The translations under genes and the position numbers were made by a program. Below are positions 6,793-11,896 of a stretch of 11,896 bases of DNA, piece after piece (position 1 is the first letter of the stretch; every line of letters starts with the position of its first letter). Below the pieces are notes generated by a model. That model saw only the letters and a list, made by a program, of their open reading frames with translations, made no database searches and was not told where the DNA came from. Source of the stretch: an uncultured Arenimonas sp. (GTDB lineage: Bacteria > Pseudomonadota > Gammaproteobacteria > Xanthomonadales > Xanthomonadaceae); NCBI GenBank assembly GCA_946480565.1, contig CAMLKR010000061.1, positions 1-11,896 on the forward strand, given 5' to 3'.

Positions 6793-8336
6793 CGCGGGAC
6801 CTCCGGGGCGGGACGGGCGCGGCTGGAGCGGATCTCGCCGGAACGGAGCCGGGCCAGATAGCTGTTCAGTTCGCGCTTGACGACGGGCATCAGCAGGTAG
6901 ACGCCGATCAGGTTGGGAATGGACATCAGCAGCAGCATCGAGTCGGCGATGCCCACGATGCTGCCCAGCTGCATCGAGCAGCCGACGACGGTCATCAGCA
7001 GGAAGACCGCCTTGAACAGGTTCATCGCCAGCGCTGATTCGCCGGTGAGGAAGCCGACCGCCTTGGTGCCGTAGTAGCCCCAGGTGATCATGGTCGAATA
7101 GGCGAACAGGAACACCGCGACCGTCAGCACGTAGGGGAACCAGGGCAGCACCGACCCGAAGGCGCGCGAAGTCAGCGCCACGCCGTCCAGGCCCTGCTGC
7201 AGGTACTGGCCGGAGACGATGATGATCAGCGCGGTCATCGTGCAGATCACCACGGTGTCGATGAACGGCTCCCAGAGGGCGACGAAGCCTTCGGTCAACG
7301 GCTCGCGCGTGCGCACGGCCGAATGGGCGATAGCCGCCGAGCCCAGGCCGGCCTCGTTCGAAAACGCCGCGCGCCGGAAACCGACGATCAGCGCGCCGAG
7401 CACGCCGCCATAGGCGGCTTCGCCGGTGAAGGCGCCATGCACAATCGCCGCGACGGCGGCGGGCAGCTGGTCGGCGTTCACCGCCAGCACCGCCAGCCCC
7501 GCGACGACGTAGACGCCGGCCATCGCCGGCACCAGGCGCGCGGTGACCTTGCCGATGCGCGCGATTCCGCCGACCACGACCACGCCGGTCAGCGCGGCCA
7601 GCACGATGCCGAACAGCCAGCCGCGCCCGGCCAGCGGGCCCTCGGCGCCGCCGGTGACGGCATAGGCCTGGGCGAAGGTCTGGTTGGCCTGGAACAGCGC
7701 GCCCGAACCCGCGGCGCCGCCGACGATGCAGGCGGCGTAGAACACGGCCAGGCCCCGCCCCAGCCCGGCGAGCTTCGGCCGGTTCGCGGCCAGGCCCTGC
7801 TGCAGGTAGTACATCGGGCCGCCCGAGATGCTGCCGTCGGCGTTCACGCGGCGGTACATCACGCCCAGCGTGCACTCGACGAACTTCGAGGACATGCCCA
7901 GAAGCCCGGCGACGATCATCCAGAAGGTCGCGCCCGGGCCGCCGACCGTGATCGCCACCGCGACGCCGGCGATGTTGCCCAGCCCCACGGTTCCGGAAAG
8001 CGCTGAGGTCAGCGCCTGGAAATGGCTGACCTCGCCGGGACCGGAGGCATCGGCGTAGTCGCCGCGGATCACCCGCAGCCCGTGGGCGAAGCCGGTGAGG
8101 TTGATGAAGCGGAAGTAGATCGTGAACACGCAGCAGGCCAGCGCCAGCCAGATCACGATCACCGGCGCGCTCAGCCCGCCCGGCAGCGGCACCTCGACGA
8201 AGACCAGGGCCGCCAGGGCGTCGGCCACGGGACCGAGCACCGACTGGATGCGCTCGTCCACCGTCGGGGCGGCATGGACGCTGGGCGCGGCAAGGGCAAG
8301 GGCGGCGCCGGTAAGGCGCGACACGGCGTGGGTCAC
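6789..8336 (-). CDS. Alanine/glycine:cation symporter (AGCS family)
   Basis: An inner-membrane sodium (or proton) symporter for alanine/glycine, family PF01235, 515 residues from the GTG chosen here. Typical motifs in order: EVSHFQALTSALSGTVGLGN with IAGVAVAI (about 102-129), SSKFVECTLGVMYR (149-162), GGPMYYLQQGL (172-182), GGAAGSGALFQANQ (206-219), and the strongest family signature AAFSNEAGLGSAAIAHSA (323-340), then about five more membrane segments. The N-terminus (VSRLTGAALALAAPSVHAAP) resembles a signal segment ahead of TVDERIQSVLGPVADAL, as I recall for Xanthomonadaceae members. The start is uncertain: the GTG at 8336 has GGGA seven bases upstream; a GTG at 8378 would add 14 residues but reads through a hairpin and has no ribosome site; a GTG at 8324 is also possible. 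It overlaps the downstream SDF symporter by ATGA, so the two are one transcription unit. Confidence 0.92.
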   Translation of the reverse strand: MTHAVSRLTGAALALAAPSVHAAPTVDERIQSVLGPVADALAALVFVEVPLPGGLSAPVIVIWLALACCVFTIYFRFINLTGFAHGLRVIRGDYADASGPGEVSHFQALTSALSGTVGLGNIAGVAVAITVGGPGATFWMIVAGLLGMSSKFVECTLGVMYRRVNADGSISGGPMYYLQQGLAANRPKLAGLGRGLAVFYAACIVGGAAGSGALFQANQTFAQAYAVTGGAEGPLAGRGWLFGIVLAALTGVVVVGGIARIGKVTARLVPAMAGVYVVAGLAVLAVNADQLPAAVAAIVHGAFTGEAAYGGVLGALIVGFRRAAFSNEAGLGSAAIAHSAVRTREPLTEGFVALWEPFIDTVVICTMTALIIIVSGQYLQQGLDGVALTSRAFGSVLPWFPYVLTVAVFLFAYSTMITWGYYGTKAVGFLTGESALAMNLFKAVFLLMTVVGCSMQLGSIVGIADSMLLLMSIPNLIGVYLLMPVVKRELNSYLARLRSGEIRSSRARPAPEVPR

Positions 8337-8343
8337 CAGAGGA

Positions 8344-8364
8344 TCCCGGAATGGAAGCCCGGGA
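8344..8364 (-). other. Hairpin between the CNB-EAL gene and the AGCS gene
   Basis: A six-base perfect stem, TCCCGG (8359-8364 read on the minus strand) with CCGGGA (8344-8349) and a nine-base loop, lies between the EAL stop and the chosen AGCS GTG. No T-tract follows. Its 3' arm contains the GGGA that would serve as ribosome site for the AGCS start at 8336, so it could act as a weak terminator or mask that site. Confidence 0.35.
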
Positions 8365-8388
8365 AGCTTACCAGCCACGGCCCGGCTG

Positions 8389-9543
8389 TCAGCCCCGCGC
8401 CAGCAGCTGGTCCAGGCCCTGCGGCCGGCCGATCAGGTAGCCCTGGGCGTACTGGCAGCCCAGCCGGCGCAAGGCCTCGAGCTGCTCCGCCGTTTCGATG
8501 CCCTCCACCACGATGTCCGCGGACAGCGACCGGCCCAGGCTGACGATGGTCTCGACGATGGCCATCGAGCGCGGATCCCCGAGCATGTTGCGCGAGAACG
8601 ACTGGTCCACCTTGAGGGTGTCGAAGGGAAGGCGGTGGAGGTGGCAGAGATGCGAATAGCCGGTTCCGAAATCGTCCAGCGCCACCTCGATGCCGTGGCC
8701 GTGGCAGACATCGATCAGGCTCGCCACCAGGGTGTAGTCCAGGGCCTGGCTCTCGGTGATCTCCAGCTTCAGGCTGCCACGCGGAAGGCGGGCGGCGTCG
8801 ACCCGGGCGACGATGCGCTCGACCAGGCCCGGGTGCGCCAGCTGGCGGGCCGACACGTTCACCGCGACGAAAGGCGCGCGGCAGGTACCCGAGTCGATCA
8901 GCCGGCCGACGGCCGCGCAGGCGGTGTCGATCACGTACTCGCCCACCGGGACGATCAGCGAGGTCTCCTCGGCCAACGCGACGAATTCGGCCGGCGAGAT
9001 CCAGCCGCGTTCGGGGTGGTTCCATCGCACCAGCGCCTCGAAGCCGGCGATCTGATCCTCGGCGACCGACAGCAGCGGCTGGTAGCTCAACTCGAGATGG
9101 CGGTTGGCAAGGGCCTCGCGCAGCTGGGCCTCCAGCCGGATCCGGCCAATGCCCAGGCGCTCCGACGCGGTCGGCGTGTCGGGCGCCGGCTGCTTGCCCT
9201 GCAGGGCCGCCAGGGCGCCGCGGTAGCGCTTGAGCTGGCCCTCCAGCAGCGAACGCACGATCGGATCGGTGGCGGCGAGGCGGTCGGCGATCTGCTGCCG
9301 GTCGAGTGCGAACAGCACGGTGGCGCTGACGGCGGTGGCCGTCGCGGTGCGCGGTGCGTCGTCGATCACGGCCATCTCCCCCACCAGATCGCCCGGGCCC
9401 AGGAGGCTGAGCAGGACCTCCTGGCCACGCTGGTGGGTCTTCACCTCCACCGCGCCGGACTCGATCAGGAATGCGGCCCCGGGCTCATCGCCCTCGCGGA
9501 ACAGAAGTTCACCGGCCTGCAGATGCACCCTCAACGAACTCAT
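8389..9543 (-). CDS. Cyclic-nucleotide-binding domain + EAL c-di-GMP phosphodiesterase
   Basis: A soluble 384-residue protein with two domains. Residues about 5-115 are a cyclic-nucleotide-binding (CRP/PKA-like) beta-roll; its phosphate-binding cassette VGEMAVIDDAPRTATA has G55, E56 and R65, the Glu-to-Arg spacing of nine seen in protein kinase A. Residues about 135-384 are an EAL domain with a full catalytic set: EAL 169-171, R173, N229 in NVS, E261 in LEITES, DDFGTG (D290, D291), K311, E348 in VVEGIE, and Q367 in QGYLIGRP. It should therefore hydrolyse c-di-GMP to pGpG; there is no GGDEF domain. The closest known design is Bdellovibrio Bd1971, a cAMP-responsive EAL enzyme. The ATG at 9543 is backed by GGGGAAG; the frame opens earlier at a TTG (9654) only by running over the pilQ terminator. 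Position just after pilQ hints at pilus or surface control (inference). Confidence 0.92.
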   Translation of the reverse strand: MSSLRVHLQAGELLFREGDEPGAAFLIESGAVEVKTHQRGQEVLLSLLGPGDLVGEMAVIDDAPRTATATAVSATVLFALDRQQIADRLAATDPIVRSLLEGQLKRYRGALAALQGKQPAPDTPTASERLGIGRIRLEAQLREALANRHLELSYQPLLSVAEDQIAGFEALVRWNHPERGWISPAEFVALAEETSLIVPVGEYVIDTACAAVGRLIDSGTCRAPFVAVNVSARQLAHPGLVERIVARVDAARLPRGSLKLEITESQALDYTLVASLIDVCHGHGIEVALDDFGTGYSHLCHLHRLPFDTLKVDQSFSRNMLGDPRSMAIVETIVSLGRSLSADIVVEGIETAEQLEALRRLGCQYAQGYLIGRPQGLDQLLARG

Positions 9544-9546
9544 CGT

Positions 9547-9553
9547 CTTCCCC
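9547..9553 (-). promoter_or_regulatory. Ribosome binding site deciding the CNB-EAL start
   Basis: GGGGAAG on the minus strand, with core GGGGA five bases before the ATG at 9543. It supports this start over the upstream TTG, whose extra residues would come from the intergenic hairpin. No clear promoter was seen in the 94 bases between this gene and pilQ. Confidence 0.7.
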
Positions 9554-9587
9554 ACCCGTCCATGCGGCTTCCTGAGTCCCTGAACGG

Positions 9588-9613
9588 CACAGGGCCGCTT
9601 TCGCGGCCCTGTG
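9588..9613 (-). terminator. Strong GNRA-capped hairpin after pilQ
   Basis: A perfect eleven-base stem CACAGGGCCGC / GCGGCCCTGTG, with loop GAAA when read on the minus strand (a GNRA tetraloop), begins 25 bases after the pilQ stop. The downstream bases are CCGTTCAGGG, with no T-tract, so it is not a textbook intrinsic terminator. It more likely ends or protects the 3' end of the pil transcript or lowers readthrough into the EAL gene. Confidence 0.65.
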
Positions 9614-9637
9614 GCGGTGAAACGATGGACTGCGGGA

Positions 9638-11806
9638 TCAGGGCTTGCCGGCAACCTGGAGGATGCGCGGGGTCACGAAGATCAGCAGCTCGGCCTTCTC
9701 GGTGGAGCGGCCCTTGTTCTTGAAGAGATTGCCGAGCACCGGCACGTCGCCGAGGAACGGAACCTTGCGGATGTCTTCGCGGTTGTCGAACTCGTAGACG
9801 CCGCCGACCACGACCGTCTGGCCGTTGTCGATCAGCACCGCGGTGCTGACCTCGCGACGGGCGATCTGCGGCACGAAACCACCGGCCGGGTTGGTCACCA
9901 GATCGCTGACCTCGTCCTTCTTCACCATCAGGTTCAGGTAGACGCGGCCGTCCTGGGTGATGGTCGGGGTGACCTTGAGCTCGAGCAGGACTTCCTTGAA
10001 CTCGACGGTGGTCTGGGCCACGGCACCCGGGGTGGTCGCCGGCTGGATGGTCAGGTAACCGACCTCGTCGCCCTGGCGGATGATCGCCTCGCGCTGGTTG
10101 GCGGTGATCACGCGCGGGTTGGACACCACTTCACCGCGACCTTCTTCTTCCAGGGCCGACAGTTCGAGGTCAAGCGAGATGTCGCTGCGCAGGATGCTCA
10201 GGTTGAGCGCGCCAGCCGCGGCGTCGACCGGCAGACCGACCAGGAAGCCGGAGTCGCTGGTGCTCTCGCCGGCCGCCGCGGCGCCCGGCAGGGTGCCCAC
10301 GCGGTCCTGCACGCCGAAGATCACGCCGAGTTCCCGGGCGAACAGCTCGGTGGCGACGACGATGCGGGCCTCGATCAGCACCTGGTCGACGGGACGGTCG
10401 AGGGTGGCCAGCAGCTGCTTGATCTCTTCGACTTTCTTCGGGATGTCGATCAGCAGCAGCGTATTGGTGCGGGTATCGAAGCTGACGCTGCCGCGCGGGG
10501 ACAGGAACCCCTTGGCCATTCCGCCCCCAGAGCCCCCGCTAGCACCACCACCACCGGCGTTCTTGCTGTTCTCGGTAAGAAGCTTGGCGATGTCCTCGGC
10601 ATTGCCGTAGTTCACCGGGATGTACTCGGTGACCATCTCCTCGCGGTCCTCCAGCGCGATGCGCGCATCGGCCTTGGCTTTCTCGAACTCGGCGATTTCC
10701 TTCTGCGGGGCGACCCAGATCACGTTGCCGTCGCGGCGCTTGTCGAGCTGCTTGGCGCGCAGCACGATCTCCATGGCCTGGTCCCAGGGCACGTTGATCA
10801 GGCGCAGGGTCACATTGCCCTGGACGGTGTCGGACGCGACGACGTTGAGGTTGGACTCCTCGGCGATCAGCTGCAGCACGGTGCGGACCGGCACGTCCTG
10901 GAAGTTGAAGGTCACCGCCCGGCCGGTGTAGCGCTGGGCCTGGGTGCCTTCCGCCACCGCGCCGGCGGCGCGGGTGGTGGGAGCAGCGGCGATCACCGCA
11001 CCCCGCTTGGGCGCGATCTCGATCACGTACTCGTTGCCGGTCTGGTAGGCCATCGAGTCGTAAGCGCCGTTGGTGTTGATCACCAGGCGGGTGCTGCCGG
11101 CGTTCGCATTCGGCTCGAGGCTCTGGACCGGGGTCGCGAAGTCGGTGACGTCGAGGCGGCGGCGCAGGTTCTCGGGGATGCTGGCGTTGGCCACGTCCAC
11201 GACCACCTTCGAGCCCTCGTTGCGCATGTCGGCCGCCGCGCCATCGCCGCTGAAGCGCAGGATGACCCGGCCGGCGCCGTTTTCGCCGCGCCGGAAGTCG
11301 ATGTTGGCCACCTGGATGTCGGAGGCGACCTTCTTGGTCGGATCCGTGCCGCTGGCCATCGCGTTGGCGGCGTTGCTCTGCACCGCGCCGGCGTCCACCG
11401 TCAGCACGAGCAGGTTTCCGGCGCTGCGGGTGGTGTAGCTGGCGGGGCGGAACAGATCGACCACCACCCGGGTCCGGCCGCCGGCTTCGACCGCGGAGAC
11501 CGCGGAGGTCGCGCCGCTGCCGATCACGACGCGGCGCTGGCTCAGGCCGTTGCTGGTGTCGGGAATGTCCACCGCGATGCGCGGCGGCGTGTCGGTGGTG
11601 AAGGCCTGGACGTCGCCCACCGGCTCTGCGAACTGCAGGGTGATGTCGACCTTGCCCCCGGGGGCGGAGGCATAACGCACGTCCTGGAGGACGTTCGCGG
11701 CCATGGCGGACAGCGACGTCGTCAGGCCGACGGCGAGCGCTCCCATGGCCAGCAACCAAGCGCGCTTGGTGCCCATCCCCTCGCCGATCGTCTTATTAGC
11801 GGTCAT
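9638..11806 (-). CDS. pilQ: Type IV pilus secretin PilQ
   Basis: The outer-membrane secretin through which the type IV pilus leaves the cell, for twitching motility and DNA uptake; 722 residues, normal for PilQ. A signal peptide (about 11-37, KRAWLLAMGALAVGL then SAMAA) is followed by two AMIN domains (about 38-138 and 163-267) that bind peptidoglycan. An STN/N0 domain follows (about 295-366, with VTFNFQDVPVRTVLQLIAEE), then an N1 domain (about 390-470) carrying a Gly/Ser-rich insert NAGGGGASGGSGGG (416-429), and the secretin channel (about 475-716). The channel shows VVSNPRVITANQREA, TAVLIDNGQTVVVGG and the signature KVPFLGDVPVLGNLF, then ELLIFVTPRIL at the end. The ATG at 11806 has GGGGGA seven bases upstream; Met11 is an alternative start that keeps the signal peptide. 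It follows pilP by 15 bases, as the last gene of pilMNOPQ. Confidence 0.96.
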   Translation of the reverse strand: MTANKTIGEGMGTKRAWLLAMGALAVGLTTSLSAMAANVLQDVRYASAPGGKVDITLQFAEPVGDVQAFTTDTPPRIAVDIPDTSNGLSQRRVVIGSGATSAVSAVEAGGRTRVVVDLFRPASYTTRSAGNLLVLTVDAGAVQSNAANAMASGTDPTKKVASDIQVANIDFRRGENGAGRVILRFSGDGAAADMRNEGSKVVVDVANASIPENLRRRLDVTDFATPVQSLEPNANAGSTRLVINTNGAYDSMAYQTGNEYVIEIAPKRGAVIAAAPTTRAAGAVAEGTQAQRYTGRAVTFNFQDVPVRTVLQLIAEESNLNVVASDTVQGNVTLRLINVPWDQAMEIVLRAKQLDKRRDGNVIWVAPQKEIAEFEKAKADARIALEDREEMVTEYIPVNYGNAEDIAKLLTENSKNAGGGGASGGSGGGMAKGFLSPRGSVSFDTRTNTLLLIDIPKKVEEIKQLLATLDRPVDQVLIEARIVVATELFARELGVIFGVQDRVGTLPGAAAAGESTSDSGFLVGLPVDAAAGALNLSILRSDISLDLELSALEEEGRGEVVSNPRVITANQREAIIRQGDEVGYLTIQPATTPGAVAQTTVEFKEVLLELKVTPTITQDGRVYLNLMVKKDEVSDLVTNPAGGFVPQIARREVSTAVLIDNGQTVVVGGVYEFDNREDIRKVPFLGDVPVLGNLFKNKGRSTEKAELLIFVTPRILQVAGKP

Positions 11807-11813
11807 CGTGCAT

Positions 11814-11819
11814 TCCCCC
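11814..11819 (-). promoter_or_regulatory. Ribosome binding site of pilQ
   Basis: GGGGGA on the minus strand lies seven bases before the ATG at 11806, in the short gap after the pilP stop. It favours this ATG over the in-frame TTG at 11821, which would place the site inside the coding region. Confidence 0.7.
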
Positions 11820-11821
11820 AA

Positions 11822-11896
11822 TCAATTGTCTTCAAGGGCGATTTTGGCTTGACGCTCAAGCCAACCGCCGGCCCCATCAGGTACGAGTTCGACCAT
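11822..11896 (-). CDS. pilP: Type IV pilus inner-membrane lipoprotein PilP, last 24 codons (5' end outside window)
   Basis: The minus strand reads MVELVPDGAGGWLERQAKIALEDN and then TGA. The pattern ELVPDGxGGWxER followed by a short helical, acidic tail is the conserved C-terminus of PilP. PilP is the lipoprotein that links the PilMNO inner-membrane alignment complex to the PilQ secretin through its C-terminal beta domain. The first codon visible happens to be ATG, but it is an internal Met, since the pattern begins mid-domain. Its position directly before pilQ (15-base gap) fits the standard pilMNOPQ order. The piece is too short for the domain to be judged whole. Confidence 0.85.
   Translation of the reverse strand: MVELVPDGAGGWLERQAKIALEDN

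Noticed and set aside
5464..7875. A single 803-codon open frame on the minus strand that might be a fused protein containing the SDF transporter
   Set aside because: Only the part after the ATG at 6792 is a transporter; the upstream half is Arg/Ala/Gly-rich, low-complexity translation lying out of frame over the clearly real AGCS gene.
9544..9654. Longer CNB-EAL protein starting at the TTG at 9654
   Set aside because: It would overlap the pilQ stop and read through the perfect hairpin; the CNB domain begins right after the ATG at 9543, which has its own ribosome site.
8122..9723. 533-codon open frame on the plus strand spanning the AGCS start, the EAL gene and the pilQ end
   Set aside because: It crosses three real genes and a hairpin in antisense, has no domain I recognise, and its composition is that of a GC-rich shadow frame.
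1..11896. Mobile elements, CRISPR arrays, tRNA/rRNA genes, riboswitches, defence or toxin-antitoxin systems
   Set aside because: No transposase or integrase motifs, no regularly spaced direct repeats beyond the short operator units, no tRNA-like folds, and almost no non-coding space was found. All stretches without a gene are under about 110 bases.

Overview
The window looks like chromosomal DNA of a high-GC gammaproteobacterium, most likely Xanthomonadaceae/Lysobacteraceae (Lysobacter- or Xanthomonas-like). This is inferred from the GC-rich codon use, the type IV pilus pilP-pilQ order, the BigR-type sulfide regulator known from Xylella, and the general look of the proteins; no 16S or other phylogenetic marker is present. 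I see no mobile element, tRNA, rRNA or CRISPR array. Coding density is very high, and several gene pairs overlap or abut.

Layout. (1) Positions 1-798 (+): the C-terminal part of an acetyl-CoA hydrolase/transferase-family protein. (2) Positions 795-3350: a sulfide/persulfide detoxification island built around a 70-bp divergent control region. Leftward run a BigR/SqrR-type ArsR repressor with both persulfide-sensing cysteines and, coupled to it by ATGA, a stand-alone DUF442 phosphatase/sulfurtransferase-like protein. Rightward run an ETHE1-like persulfide dioxygenase and two half-size YeeE/YedE membrane proteins, each overlapping the next. In the well-known BigR operons the DUF442 and dioxygenase domains form one Blh protein; here they are two genes on opposite strands. 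(3) Positions 3352-5355 (-): transketolase, its stop one base from the last YeeE stop. (4) Positions 5464-8336 (-): two amino-acid transporters joined by an ATGA overlap, an AGCS alanine/glycine symporter followed by a glutamate/dicarboxylate (SDF family) symporter whose third sodium site appears lost. (5) Positions 8389-9543 (-): a c-di-GMP phosphodiesterase (EAL) with an N-terminal cyclic-nucleotide-binding domain and no GGDEF. (6) Positions 9638-11896 (-): the secretin gene pilQ, preceded by the last 24 codons of pilP, i.e. the end of a pilMNOPQ operon.

Working together: the sulfide island should sense reactive sulfur through BigR, derepress both arms, and oxidise persulfide to sulfite while the membrane pair moves sulfur species. 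The EAL protein next to the pilus secretin may link a cyclic mononucleotide signal to c-di-GMP turnover and pilus behaviour (inference from position). The most interesting points are the split, divergent Blh system with its nested operator, the CNB-EAL protein beside pilQ, and the sodium-site substitutions in the SDF transporter. Everything else looks like ordinary core genome.
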